DNA of 64,000 nt from Nocardia niwae NBRC 108934 = DSM 45340 (GCF_001613465.1 NZ_BDCK01000023.1:1-64000); one strand, 5' to 3'; counted from the stretch's first letter, positions 16,966 to 26,011 are shown. The notes: generated by a model from the sequence alone, not told the origin. Numbers and translations are program-made.

Positions 16966-17436
16966 CTAGTCACGACCTGTCTTGTTGCCGCGGTTCTTTG
17001 CGGTGGTGACCGCCACCTCGGCTAGTTCCGCGCCCGGGGGTAAGACGTTCGTCTCTCCCGCCGCGCGGTGAATCCGTTGGAGTAACTTGCGCTCGAAACG
17101 GGTCAGGTCCACGCCGGCGGCCACGAGCGCATCGACCGGCTGGGTGATGAAAAGCTGGCGGTTCGCGGCATTCTTCGCGAGCCAGTTGATGATCTTGCGG
17201 TCGGATTCCTCGATCTTGGACGCGAGCGCCTTCGGCAATCCGGTAGGTGTGGTGGCGGTTCCGGCCCGTGCGTGGCGCGATACATCGGTGAGGTGCGTCA
17301 GCGCACCCTGCCGTGCGCCGAACCGAATTCGCACGTTGAGTTTGTAGCCTTGTGGAACGCGTGCGCCAACCCTGTCCAGACGGGCGGAAGGGGCGGCGGA
17401 GTCGGTGTCGCAGTCAGACGGTGTTGTGTGTGCCAT
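16966..17436 (-). CDS. Hypothetical protein, operon partner of the 723-residue protein
   Basis: A 156-residue soluble, basic protein with no recognisable domain. Its middle is helical (KALASKIEESDRKIINWLAK) and predicted cytoplasmic. AGGAGG lies eight bases before the ATG at 17436. The next gene begins two bases after its stop, so the two are co-translated and probably work together, perhaps as a small adaptor or chaperone for the large protein. That role is guesswork. Confidence 0.55.
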   Translation of the reverse strand: MAHTTPSDCDTDSAAPSARLDRVGARVPQGYKLNVRIRFGARQGALTHLTDVSRHARAGTATTPTGLPKALASKIEESDRKIINWLAKNAANRQLFITQPVDALVAAGVDLTRFERKLLQRIHRAAGETNVLPPGAELAEVAVTTAKNRGNKTGRD

Positions 17437-17915
17437 CGTGCCTCCTACTTCGAGCGGACCGGATTTCGTACCTGACCGGCGAAATCTGCGGATCGACTTT
17501 CGGACATATCGCCGATAACGACCGTACGACTCGGGTGAGGAGAGTCACACGAGTAGCTGCCTACTCGGATTCCTGTGGCGACATGTCTCGCCGCCGAACC
17601 GGAACGGAGTCTCCAAGCACCTGTTCGCCCGCTCGACCGCGCCATTCGACCCACCTCGAACACCAGGTCGAACAAGCCAATCGAATACCCGAGTGTGTCC
17701 CGGCACAGCGTGTTCGGCTCTGCGCGGCTACGAATGGTTCTGATCGCGAACCTGGGCAGCGTCTGATCGCGAATCCCGACATCGCCGACTCGGCGGCGGA
17801 TGTTTGTGATCGCGAATTTCGACACCACGGGTGGGGTTGCGGTGGCAGGATGAGCGTGCTTCACCGCTGAGGCTGTCCGGTCTGAGCGGACGGCGCTCGG
17901 ATGAGGGAGTCGCCT
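17437..17915. other. Non-coding stretch upstream of an IS remnant
   Basis: About 480 bp with no supported gene. All frames are short or low complexity. It holds the promoter region of the two-gene operon to its left, and the IS21 remnant begins at its right end, so part may be decayed insertion-sequence flank. Confidence 0.4.
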
Positions 17916-18088
17916 ATGGCGATCGTGTCGCGGGCAGAGTTGATCGCCGCGATACGCCGTGACGCGCGTGATGCCTGTCGAACAGGCAGATCCAGCGCAA
18001 ATACGGGGTGGGGTACCGGACGGTGAAGCAAGCGCTGGCCTCGGCATGGCCGGCCGAGCGCAAGGAATACACCCCGCGTGGACCGCCT
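17916..18088 (+). pseudogene. IS21-family istA transposase N-terminal remnant
   Basis: From ATG 17916 the frame reads MAIVSRAELIAAIRRDARDA. After a one-base loss near 17974 a second frame continues LSNRQIQRKYGVGYRTVKQA, then LASAWPAERKEYTPRGPP. Together these make the typical N-terminal helix-turn-helix of IS21 IstA transposases. The homology stops near 18088: no DDE domain, istB or terminal repeats are visible. It is a relic in a decayed island. Confidence 0.65.
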
Positions 18089-18224
18089 CGCCCACACCCG
18101 CGCCACCAAACAAAGCTGACCCGACACTCAGCCATCACCACTCGACCTAACGGTCCGGTCGTGTGGTTTGAGCTTTCGCGACCAAAATCCGGATGCGATT
18201 ACTGCCTCCAGGGCAAGTCCTCGC

Positions 18225-18761
18225 TCATCGCGCCGACCACCACGCAGGAGACAAGCTGATAGACCACACATCGCCCACCCTATGCCCGGCAGGGTCGTCG
18301 TCCTCGTCCACGTCGGCATATCCGTAAGGATCGATGTCAGCGACAACGAAGACCCTCGCACCAGACTCGGCGACTCGGTATCGGTGGATATCCGTGGTCG
18401 TTGAGTCGTTGTCCGGCTCGATGCGATAGCCCAGGCTCGCGATGCGCGCAGCGAGTTCGTCGAACGCCACCCGAGGCGCGAACTCGCCATACTCGTTGCG
18501 GAGGGCCGCTGGCACGCTGGACACATCACCCCATACCAGACGGTGGATCTGCACACTGATACCGAAACAGAGCCATCTGCCCTCGCCCTCCTGGAACGAA
18601 AGTTCCACGAGTCCATAGTCCCGCCGCATCTGACCCCGGACCGTGTCGTCCAGATAGTCCGACCCCAGCTTTGCTTCCCACTCGGCAGGATGCGAGTCGA
18701 TGCCGACCCCGGCCACTTCACCCCGCGTGGCGAACTGGACATAGAAATCCAAGTCAGACAT
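18225..18761 (-). CDS. Hypothetical acidic protein
   Basis: A 178-residue soluble acidic protein starting MSDLDFYVQFATRGEVAGVG and ending WSISLSPAWWSAR. The composition (many Asp, Trp and Tyr; DVDEDDDPAG near the end) recalls small actinobacterial immunity-type proteins, but no family is recognised and no toxin gene is adjacent. The ATG at 18761 is used; the frame's TTG two codons earlier is weaker. The ribosome-binding site is poor. It lies among pseudogenes, so it may be an orphan of a decayed element. Confidence 0.5.
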   Translation of the reverse strand: MSDLDFYVQFATRGEVAGVGIDSHPAEWEAKLGSDYLDDTVRGQMRRDYGLVELSFQEGEGRWLCFGISVQIHRLVWGDVSSVPAALRNEYGEFAPRVAFDELAARIASLGYRIEPDNDSTTTDIHRYRVAESGARVFVVADIDPYGYADVDEDDDPAGHRVGDVWSISLSPAWWSAR

Positions 18762-18981
18762 CGCCAATCTGCTCTCTTGCCTTCATCCCGAGCTGCGCCT
18801 GCGACCGGCCCCGAAGTCGCCATCACCAGCACCGACTCCGACCGCCTCGCCCGCACCTAAGCAACCCACTGCTGATCTCCTCACAGCACGACACACCCAT
18901 CCGACACACCAAGCTCGGTGATGTCAATTTTCGCGACCAGGATCGGGAACACGCCAGCCCGACCGATGCCCGAATCCGCGA

Positions 18982-19353
18982 TCAACCGACACCAGAATTC
19001 ACGACCAAAACCACTACGAATTCAGATCGCACGGGCACCGCCTCGTTTGCATGTGTACCGATGCCGCTGATCGCGGCGGGGAGGTCGCCGCGACCGAAGA
19101 CGGTGTCGAACCAGATGCGCAGGTAAGTGCGGTGCAGCTCGATCGAACGGGCCGGGTCGATCACGCCGATCGCCTTCTGCTGGCTCCCACCGGACAGCAG
19201 TCCGGTCTCGGCGAGGCTGGCCAGTATCAGCTGCTGGTCACAGCAGGACATGCGCTGGGTTCCCCGCACCCGCGGTGGGACCTTCAGCCCGGTGTTGTTC
19301 TGCCAGTACGGCTCCCAGCCCGGCGCGCCGAACCACGGTGAGAACTCGCGCAC
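18982..19353 (-). pseudogene. C-terminal fragment of an alpha/beta hydrolase (PAF-acetylhydrolase-like lipase)
   Basis: A 123-residue open frame that matches only the last part of secreted actinobacterial PAF-acetylhydrolase-like lipases. RVRGTQRMSCCDQQLI replaces the usual RGTxHxSFxDxQ segment, so the catalytic His is Arg or lost. It continues with IGVIDPARSIELHRTYLRIW, then FDTVFGR. The N-terminal catalytic part is absent upstream, so this is a truncated relic in the island. Confidence 0.5.
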
Positions 19354-19538
19354 CAGTGGGAGCCGAAGCCGAGCTGGCGGGTACTACCCCAACGCCACCT
19401 GCGAGTTGTTCATTGCGGGCAGCCGACAAATGCACGCCCTGACTCCTGCGCTCGGCTGTCTGCGCCGATGACAGTTGTCGGCCGAATGTCGCCGTCTCGA
19501 TCCCGCCCGGCACAGTAGCGCGGGTGGTCGACCCGTTG

Positions 19539-20126
19539 CTACAGGTGGCGTTGCGCTTCGTAGGCGATGAGGCCGGCGGCTAGAATACGCGAGTCGGCCG
19601 GATCTGTGGGGTCGTAGCCCGTCAGCTGGGCGATGCGGCGGAGCCGATAGCTCAGGCTGTTGGGATGTAGACACAGGTCGCGCGCGGCCTGCTTGCGGTC
19701 ATATCCGCGGCGCAGGCTCGCGTGCAGGGCGTCGATAAGGTGCGTGAATCCGGTCAGCGGCTCGATGGTGGCCAGGATGAGTTCCCGGGCCGGGCCGGGC
19801 CGGGTTATCTGGTATTCGACCATGAGGTCGGCCAGTGTGTAAATTCCCGCAGGTCTGCCGAGCTGCCTGGCCAGCTCGGCCAATTCGTGGCTCTGACGCA
19901 CGGCGGCAGGAATCGCGTCTCGTGTCAGGTCGTGCATCTCGACGAGGGTCGGCATCGTGCCCAGATGCCTGTGTAATTGCTCAGCCAATGCCTGGTATCG
20001 CGCGGCGTGCCCAGTCACGGGCGCTGCAGGATCCCAGCCACACTCGGCCTGATACCAGCGAGCGATCGCGATGCCCATGGAGAGCAGCGCTCGGCTCACC
20101 AACTGCGGCTCCACATCGAGGAACAC
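19539..20126 (-). CDS. PucR-type regulator, C-terminal part (probably truncated)
   Basis: 195 residues ending with the PucR C-terminal helix-turn-helix: LHASLRRGYDRKQAARDLCL, then HPNSLSYRLRRIAQLTG. Full-length relatives are around 400 residues or more with an additional N-terminal sensory region. Here the frame begins abruptly at MFLDVEPQLVSRALLSMG without a clear ribosome-binding site, so the gene is probably truncated. Whether it still makes a DNA-binding protein is open. Confidence 0.55.
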   Translation of the reverse strand: MFLDVEPQLVSRALLSMGIAIARWYQAECGWDPAAPVTGHAARYQALAEQLHRHLGTMPTLVEMHDLTRDAIPAAVRQSHELAELARQLGRPAGIYTLADLMVEYQITRPGPARELILATIEPLTGFTHLIDALHASLRRGYDRKQAARDLCLHPNSLSYRLRRIAQLTGYDPTDPADSRILAAGLIAYEAQRHL

Positions 20127-20524
20127 CCCTCGTCCACCTCACGCCGACCCAACCGTCGCCGAGCGCCGACACCGCCAGCGCGTCGACCAGCCCACGCACA
20201 CCGCCGGTCACCGGCACCGCCGAACCACCCTCCGGCACGTTGACATGGACGTCGGTGACGGAAGGCGGTGAGGTCGACGCGTCGCCGCGACAGCGACTGG
20301 GGACGGGCGAGCGGCTAGGGCTGGTCGGCGGGCACCGCGTAGGTCTGAAACAACTCCGCGCCGTCGCCAGCGGAACAAGATCATGTGGTGCGCGCATATC
20401 GCGATAGTTCCGCGCCAGCGTCCTCGCTGCTCGGTGTCGCGAGGCAGGAAACATGGCTCAAAGTCGACGCGATGCCTGCCTATCGATAGGAGCGGGCAGG
20501 TTCCAACCCAGCAGACACGAGCAC
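20127..20524. other. Decayed DNA between PucR fragment and integrase relic
   Basis: About 400 bp. A minus-strand frame (19981-20454) includes VNVPEGGSAVPVTGGVRGLV, which might be part of the missing PucR N-terminus in another frame, but I cannot support it. No other signal was seen. Confidence 0.3.
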
Positions 20525-21107
20525 ATGGACTCGAAGAGACCACGACTTGTCGTCGAGATCAACGACCCCAAGACGATCAAGATCGAGAACTCGGCCGGGA
20601 ATCTCCAGGTCTGGCAAGCCACCGCGGGTGAACTGGACCGGCACCTCAAACGGCTCATCGCGTTGGGTTTGCGGCGCAAGGCCGAGCAGCACAAGACCAT
20701 CCTGCGCGCCCCGAAGTCCGACAACGGGTGGCGGCGCATCCTGCTGCCCGCTCACACCGTCGAGGCGGTCCGGGAGACGATCAAGGACCTGGAAGTCGGC
20801 GACCGTCCCAACCCGATGAGGCTGCTGTTTCCCGCCGTAATGGGTCGCTGCGCAACCCAACAACTTCGGCCGCGCCTGGCGCGCGGCGCGTGGGGAGAAC
20901 GTCGCGTGGGTGACCCCGCGCACCTTCCGCAAAGGTGCGGCCACCGCGGTCGACCACGCCTACGGCGACCCCGAACGCGCCGCCCGCCAACTGGGGAACA
21001 CCCGCGCGGTGGCCAAGGCGCACTACATCGATGTGTCGGAAACCGTGCCGGACAATCGAGACGTGCTCGAGCGCTGGGCACGAGGCTCCACAAGCCTGAA
21101 AACGTGA
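20525..21107 (+). pseudogene. Tyrosine recombinase/integrase C-terminal domain, frameshifted
   Basis: The first frame (ATG 20525) carries ILRAPKSDNGWRRILLPAHT, the usual lead-in to the catalytic domain. Two one-base losses, near 20839 and 20857, shift to NNFGRAWRAARGENVAWVTP, then RTFRKGAATAVDHAYGDPER, QLGNTRAVAKAHYIDVSETV and the stop at 21107. HxxR is degraded to TFRK and the nucleophilic Tyr is in HYID. The relic points at tRNA-Pro 86 bp away, the classic arrangement of an integrative element whose attachment site is the tRNA 3' end. Confidence 0.7.
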
Positions 21108-21153
21108 GATTTCTGTGAGAACCGCTCGAATCCGGCCCTGCCGCATGAACGAG

Positions 21154-21187
21154 AAAACCCCTTCCGACGCTGGTCGGAAGGGGTTTT
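21154..21187. terminator. Strong hairpin downstream of tRNA-Pro
   Basis: AAAACCCCTTCCGAC (21154-21168) pairs perfectly with its inverse GTCGGAAGGGGTTTT (21173-21187) around a GCTG loop. On the minus strand it is 15 bp with a T-run, just after the tRNA 3' end, so it is an intrinsic terminator. It can also end transcription from the integrase side. Confidence 0.85.
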
Positions 21188-21192
21188 CACTG

Positions 21193-21266
21193 TCGGGCTG
21201 ACAGGATTTGAACCTGCGACCACTTGACCCCCAGTCAAGTGCGCTACCAAACTGCGCCACAGCCCG
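21193..21266 (-). tRNA. tRNA-Pro (anticodon GGG)
   Basis: Read on the minus strand, acceptor arms CGGGCTG and CAGCCCG pair. The D-arm region GGCGCAGTTTGGTAGCGC and the anticodon stem CTTGA/TCAAG enclose loop CTGGGGG, giving GGG at positions 34-36. The T-loop GGTTCAAATCC is canonical, the discriminator base is A and CCA is not encoded. A frameshifted integrase lies next to its 3' end, so it may have served as an integration site. Confidence 0.93.
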
Positions 21267-21420
21267 TTGCGTCCGCTGTGCGGGCGCTCGAAGAGATTAC
21301 CGCACGAGGGTGTAGCGGTGCTAATCGCCTAGTCAGAGTGGGTGGTGGAGCCTGGAGGGGCGGGCGGTGGCTCGGGCTCGCCGGTGCGGGCGGGGCCATG
21401 GCGCGGGGGCTGGAGGCCGC

Positions 21421-22224
21421 TCAGCGATAGTCGTCCACGTGGTCTACCGCCCACTGGGCGAAGGTGCGGGCGGGGGTGCCGGTGATCGACTCGGACGTAG
21501 GGCCGACGGGGCTCGGTTCCGTTCCGGCCTTCGCCCACAGGTCGAGGACCGGGCGGAAGTAGACGTCGGCGGCTTCCTCGTAGCTCAGTTCGATCAGGTC
21601 GATTCGCTCGCCGAGGGCGGCGGCGATGGCGGCGACCTGCTGGCGGTGCGACAGGGATTCCGGACCGGTCAGCGGGTAGATCTTGCCCGCGTGGGAGGGG
21701 TCGTCGAGCGCTGCGATAGCCGCGGCGGCGATGTCGGCCTCGTGGATCGGGGTCAGCTGCAGGTCTGGGAAGGGGACGCGGACGACACGGTCGGCCTTGA
21801 TGGTGGAGAACCAGAAGCGGGCGTTGGCCGCGAAGGCGCCGGGCCGCAGGACGGTCACCGGCAGGCCGGATGCGCGCAGCGGGTTCTCGACCGCGAGATG
21901 TCTTGCGCCGATGGGGTTGTGGTTGTTCTCGGCCGCGATGGAGGACAGCAGCACGATGTGGGCGACTCCGGCGGCCTTCGCGGCGTCGACGAAGTTGTCG
22001 ATGCCCTCGGCGGCGGCGTAGCAGAAGATTTTGTCGACACCCGTGAGGACGGTGGTGACCGATCCGGGGTCGGTCAGGTCGAGCCCGACGAGGTCGACGC
22101 CGTCCGGCACGGTGGTTTCGGACGGTCGGGAGCTGGCCGCCCGTACCGGCTTTCCGGCTTCGCGCAGCGAATCGACGACGGCGCGGCCGACGATACCGCG
22201 CACGCCGGTGACGAGGTAGGTCAT
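21421..22224 (-). CDS. NmrA-like NAD(P)-binding SDR (atypical)
   Basis: A 267-residue atypical short-chain dehydrogenase. The Rossmann glycine motif MTYLVTGVRGIVGRAVVDSL is at the very N-terminus. A LLSSIAAENNHN segment and PVTVLRPGAFAANARFWF are typical of NmrA/NAD(P)H azoreductase-like proteins that sense or reduce via NADPH. AAGGAG lies seven bases before the ATG at 22224. That start overlaps the stop of the upstream tetR gene (ATGA), so the two genes form a translationally coupled operon and the TetR is likely its regulator. Confidence 0.85.
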   Translation of the reverse strand: MTYLVTGVRGIVGRAVVDSLREAGKPVRAASSRPSETTVPDGVDLVGLDLTDPGSVTTVLTGVDKIFCYAAAEGIDNFVDAAKAAGVAHIVLLSSIAAENNHNPIGARHLAVENPLRASGLPVTVLRPGAFAANARFWFSTIKADRVVRVPFPDLQLTPIHEADIAAAAIAALDDPSHAGKIYPLTGPESLSHRQQVAAIAAALGERIDLIELSYEEAADVYFRPVLDLWAKAGTEPSPVGPTSESITGTPARTFAQWAVDHVDDYR

Positions 22225-22841
22225 GGGGTTTCTCCTTCGGAACGGGAATCGGTGAGATGGGTGAGAATGCGGCGCAACTGGGCGTCGTAGCGCTGCTCGA
22301 ATTCGGCGGACTGGGCATCCACGCCGAACAGTTCGCGCACCTGCACCGGCAGCAGCAGGGGAGCGATGACCATCCCCATCACCGCGAGCTGGAAGGCGGC
22401 GGGGTCGAGGTCGGCGGCGATCTCGCCGCGCTCTTGCCTGCGCTTGGTTACGGCGAGATCGCTCCGCGAGTTCGGATGCTCGCCGGGCGGCGCGGCATCC
22501 GACAGTCCGCGCCACATGAGCAGGCGGATGCCGCGCGGGTCGCGCAACCCGTCGCGCAGATAGTTCGTGACCACCTCCGCCAGCGGCAGCGCCGGATCGC
22601 TGAAGGCGGCCTCGCGCTCCAGCCAGCTCTGCTGGAGCGCTCGGTAAAGGCCTTCCTTGCCACCGAAGTAGTAGGTGATCAGCTGCTTGTTGACGCCGGC
22701 TCGCTCGGCGATGTCGCCGACTCGGGCGCCGGCGTAGCCCTTTGCGGCGAACTCGTCCAAGGCCGCCTCGAGCAGGCAGCGTTTGGTCCGTTCGGGGTCG
22801 CGGACGCGGTGGGCGGGATCCGGAGTGCGATGAGTCGGCAC
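22221..22841 (-). CDS. TetR-family transcriptional regulator
   Basis: A 206-residue regulator with the TetR domain at residues 12-65 (RVGDIAERAGVNKQLITYYF) and the GGKEGLYRAL segment that follows it. A GTG at 22841 is chosen because it lies just downstream of an AT-rich promoter with good -10 and -35 boxes; the frame continues upstream without homology. The last codon overlaps the NmrA-like gene's ATG. The operon is probably self-repressed through the palindrome in the promoter. Confidence 0.85.
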   Translation of the reverse strand: MPTHRTPDPAHRVRDPERTKRCLLEAALDEFAAKGYAGARVGDIAERAGVNKQLITYYFGGKEGLYRALQQSWLEREAAFSDPALPLAEVVTNYLRDGLRDPRGIRLLMWRGLSDAAPPGEHPNSRSDLAVTKRRQERGEIAADLDPAAFQLAVMGMVIAPLLLPVQVRELFGVDAQSAEFEQRYDAQLRRILTHLTDSRSEGETP

Positions 22842-22860
22842 TCGACCAGAGTAGGACTCT

Positions 22861-22891
22861 ATTTTACAAATGGCTAATTGTTTTAGACAAT
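22861..22891 (-). promoter_or_regulatory. Promoter and candidate operator of the tetR/nmrA-like operon
   Basis: On the minus strand a -35 TTGTCT (22885-22890) and -10 TAAAAT (22861-22866) are 18 bp apart. The perfect inverted repeat ATTGT and ACAAT (22877-22891) overlaps the -35 box. It is an island of AT-rich DNA 20 bp before the GTG start. Confidence 0.6.
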
Positions 22892-23343
22892 CAGGTGATT
22901 CGTGACGTAGGAGCGGCGGGGAGACATCCGGACCGTGCTCGGCACAAGGGGTTTCGGGTCCCTGAGGGTTGCTCCGGAGGGTTGGGACGGGCAACCCGAG
23001 GCAAAGCGGGCAAGCTGTGCCGATCAGGATCGGGAGCGCGGCCACGGGGACGGACGCGCGCCCGATGCCGTGGCGACAGCGCATGACGACGTGCGCTCCG
23101 GCCACCGGCTCTCGCGCGGAGACGCCGGAGCGGGTCGGCAGCGCGATCAGCCGGTCGGGGACATCGCGGCAATCGGGAGGAAGGCGAACCGCAGGTCCGC
23201 GCCGCGTGCCTCCGACGCGGCCATCCCGTCCTGCCGCCAGCGGCGCGATTCGGCCATGGTGCTCCCGTTATCGTGGGGCGGCCACTGGATTCGGTGCAAG
23301 TCCCTCGCTTGCCGTGTCGGTTGATCCGGCACCCCCACGAGTC
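22892..23343. other. Intergenic stretch, no supported gene
   Basis: About 450 bp between the tetR promoter and the P450 stop codon. Frames are short and low complexity, and no RNA structure, repeats or promoter signals stand out. Confidence 0.45.
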
Positions 23344-24528
23344 TCAAGGCAGAGCGAGGGGTGGCGACTCCGGAAAGGTCACCGGGACGGTGGCCGGTGC
23401 CCGATGGAAGGAGTTCGGCAGCCACTTCACTTCCGCGGCGGGGAGCGCGAGCCGGATCTCCGGTAGGGCATCCAGCAACTGGTCGAGCGCTTCCTGGACG
23501 ATGACCATGGCGACCGACTGGGCCGGACAGGTATGCGGACCCGCGCCCCAAGCCAGGTGGGAGCGATTGCCGTGGCGGTCGCCGGCTACCGTCGTGGGAT
23601 CGTTGTTGCAGGCCGCCAATCCGACCAGCACCGGTTGATGTTGTGGAAGCCACACGTTCCCGACGATCTGCGGCTGATTCGGGTATCGCACACACGAATT
23701 CGCCGTCGGGGGATCGGTGAACAGCACCTCGTCGAGGGCGTCGCGGGTGGACAATGCTCCGCCGAGCAGCTCGCCGCCGAATCGGTCATCGGTCAGCAGC
23801 AACAGCACGGTGAGCGCGATGAGATTCCAGGTCGGCTCGGCTCCCGTGGTGTACAGCAGGGCCATCTGATGGACGAGTTCGGTTTCGCTGAGCCGCGCCG
23901 GATGCTGGACCAGCCAAGACGCCACGTCTCCGGCAGGCGCTGCTCGTTTGGCCGAGATCACCGCGAGCATAGCCGTGTTGAGCGTTCGCCGGTCTTCGTC
24001 CACCGAGGCGGGGTCGACGGCGTCGCGCAGGTTCATCATCGCCGTGTACGCGTCTTCACAGATGCCCGGTGGGAATCCGAGTACTTCCTCGAGCACCCGG
24101 ACGGTGAGCGGAATCGCGTACTCGTTGAGCAGATCCGCCGAACCGGCCGCACAGAAACCGTTGATCAGCGACACGGCAGTGCGTTCCACCGTGTCGCGCA
24201 GCCCGTGCAGATCGATCCGGTCGAGACTGCCGGTGACCGCGTTCCGGTAGCGGGCGTGCTCGTCTTCCGCTGCGCGCGAGGCGTCCGGCCGCCATCGCAT
24301 CGCCCACGGCACCGGGCACTCCGGCGACACATTCTGTTCCCATTCGCTCGGATCGGCCGAGAAACGCGCCGGGTCGGTGAGAACGTCCAAGGCCGTGCGG
24401 TAATCGATGATCAAGGTTGCCGACACATCCGGTGCTACTTCGACCGGGACGAGCGGGCCGTGATCACTCCGCATCCGCCGGTACGCGGCGTGGGGGTCGG
24501 CGGCGAATTCGTCCGAATACAGTTTCAC
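23344..24528 (-). CDS. Cytochrome P450 with non-canonical K-helix motif (CYP157-like)
   Basis: A 394-residue soluble P450. The haem-thiolate motif is LAWGAGPHTCPAQ near residue 341, and the I-helix reads LLYTTGAEPTWNLIAL, without the usual acid-Thr pair. The K-helix, normally ExxR, is EVLF in DEVLFTDPPTANSC, so the near-universal Arg is replaced by Phe. The same substitution class is known in the Streptomyces CYP157 family, which sits in conservons, but no conservon partners flank it here. GTG 24528 is the assumed start; a TTG at 24567 would add 13 residues. The redox partner and substrate are unknown. Confidence 0.82.
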   Translation of the reverse strand: MKLYSDEFAADPHAAYRRMRSDHGPLVPVEVAPDVSATLIIDYRTALDVLTDPARFSADPSEWEQNVSPECPVPWAMRWRPDASRAAEDEHARYRNAVTGSLDRIDLHGLRDTVERTAVSLINGFCAAGSADLLNEYAIPLTVRVLEEVLGFPPGICEDAYTAMMNLRDAVDPASVDEDRRTLNTAMLAVISAKRAAPAGDVASWLVQHPARLSETELVHQMALLYTTGAEPTWNLIALTVLLLLTDDRFGGELLGGALSTRDALDEVLFTDPPTANSCVRYPNQPQIVGNVWLPQHQPVLVGLAACNNDPTTVAGDRHGNRSHLAWGAGPHTCPAQSVAMVIVQEALDQLLDALPEIRLALPAAEVKWLPNSFHRAPATVPVTFPESPPLALP

Positions 24529-25145
24529 GCGTGCGCACCGAAGGGATCGAAGGGCAGCGAAAGACAAGGGGGGATAGTCAAAACGGACTCCTGGAGGAGA
24601 AATGCGAGATCGACGGCAGACTCCGCACGGCTTCTCTGGCGTAGGCGAATCCGGCCCTGCGTGGAAAGCCGTTCGGCTACCGAAGGAATGCGTGTGTGAG
24701 AAGCCGCGGACACGCGGCGGGGGAGAATAGTCGCAGGCCTGCTGGGCGGGGGGTGTATCCCGACCATGTGTGTGCCCGGTGCCACCTCGACACGTCTGAA
24801 CTCCCCTGCTTACGTCGCCGGCAATTGGCGCCGCGGCCGGACCCGTCCGTCATACCGACCGGTCCACCAAAAGCGTTCCACCGCAGCATAATTCGACTTA
24901 CGTCACGGGAGCGTACCCCGGTCTGTCCCGGTTCGCAGCGCGAACTGTCCGAGACGGCAAACGCCGGTGGACCGGCGCAGAGTGCTCCAGAGCCGGTCGG
25001 TCGTCGGTCGACTGATCGTCCGTCGAATATGCGCTGGATCCAGCGCGGCCGCATCGGATTCGGCAACTACTCGCTGTGTGGAGTGTTCGTCCCGGGCGGT
25101 CGCAAAGGAGTGATCGAACTCTCAATGGCAACCAGCCGGCATGCG
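24529..25145. other. Intergenic stretch, no supported gene
   Basis: About 617 bp between the P450 start and the GNAT stop codon. No frame on either strand has recognisable content, and the only supported use is as upstream region for the P450. It is one of the largest gene-free gaps in the window. Confidence 0.4.
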
Positions 25146-25877
25146 TCAGCGCAGGGCGCTGCCGGGCGAGGACGGTGCCTGTACGACCGTCAATTTCGAG
25201 CGTTTGCGCAGCGTGAATCCCAGCGTCTCGTACAAACCGATCGCTGTCGTATTGCGGGCCAGCACATGCAGGAACGGTGTCTCGCCGCGCGCGCGGATGC
25301 CAGCGCCGACCGCGCGGACCAGGCGGGTGGCGAAGCCGCGGCCACGGAACTCCGCGTCGGTGCAGACGGCGCTGATCTCGGTCCAGCCCGGCGGGTGCAG
25401 GCGCTCCCCGGCCATCGCGACCAGTCTGCCGTCGACCCGCAGGCCCAGATAGGCGCCCATCTCGATGGTCCGCGGCGCGTACGGGCCCGGTTCGGTGCGG
25501 GCGATCAGTTCCAGGATCTCCGGTATATCGGCTGCGGTGAGAACGTCCAGTTCCGGGTCATGGGCGACGCGCAGCGCGGTGCCGTCCATTTGCACCGAGT
25601 CCATCTCGTGCAGCACAGTCCACTCGTCCGGTGGCATGTGGCCGTAGCCGCGCAACGCGGTGCTGCCGCCCGGTCCGAGCAATGTGGCCAGGTCGGCCCA
25701 GTCCTGCGCGTCCAGCACCGGCGGGTGGCCCACGAACCTGGCGACCTGCGGGTCGTAGCGGCCGACCCGTCCCACCCAGCCGGCGAACCGGCGGTGCTCG
25801 CCACGCAGCGACGACCGGACCGGGTCGTCGAGCGGGTGCAGTGCGGTATCGACGCCGATGGTCGACTCAGTGGTCAC
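25146..25877 (-). CDS. GNAT-family N-acetyltransferase
   Basis: A 243-residue protein with an N-terminal extension of about 110 residues and a C-terminal GNAT core. The acetyl-CoA pyrophosphate loop is RGRGFATRLVRAVG, with NTTAIGLYETLGF near the end. The extension (DPVRSSLRGEHRRFAG) resembles the N-lobe of the FR47-type acetyltransferases. The GTG at 25877 is supported by GGAG eight bases upstream. The substrate is unknown. It is divergent from a tetR gene. Confidence 0.85.
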   Translation of the reverse strand: MTTESTIGVDTALHPLDDPVRSSLRGEHRRFAGWVGRVGRYDPQVARFVGHPPVLDAQDWADLATLLGPGGSTALRGYGHMPPDEWTVLHEMDSVQMDGTALRVAHDPELDVLTAADIPEILELIARTEPGPYAPRTIEMGAYLGLRVDGRLVAMAGERLHPPGWTEISAVCTDAEFRGRGFATRLVRAVGAGIRARGETPFLHVLARNTTAIGLYETLGFTLRKRSKLTVVQAPSSPGSALR

Positions 25878-25975
25878 CGCGCACTCCTCCGTAACAACGT
25901 CCTCCCGGGGAACGTTAGCGAGGCGCACGACCAACGGGCAGCATTGTGCTCGACACGATTCCGATTCCGCTTTTC

Positions 25976-25990
25976 TTGACCTCTAGGTTG
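25976..25990. promoter_or_regulatory. Candidate TetR operator/promoter copy 1
   Basis: TTGACCTCTAGGTTG contains ACCT and AGGT arms around CT, overlapping a -35-like TTGACC 36 bp before the tetR ATG. The TTGACCTnTAG core recurs before the downstream SDR gene. Confidence 0.4.
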
Positions 25991-26011
25991 ATAACGATTA
26001 CGGTTCCGGTC

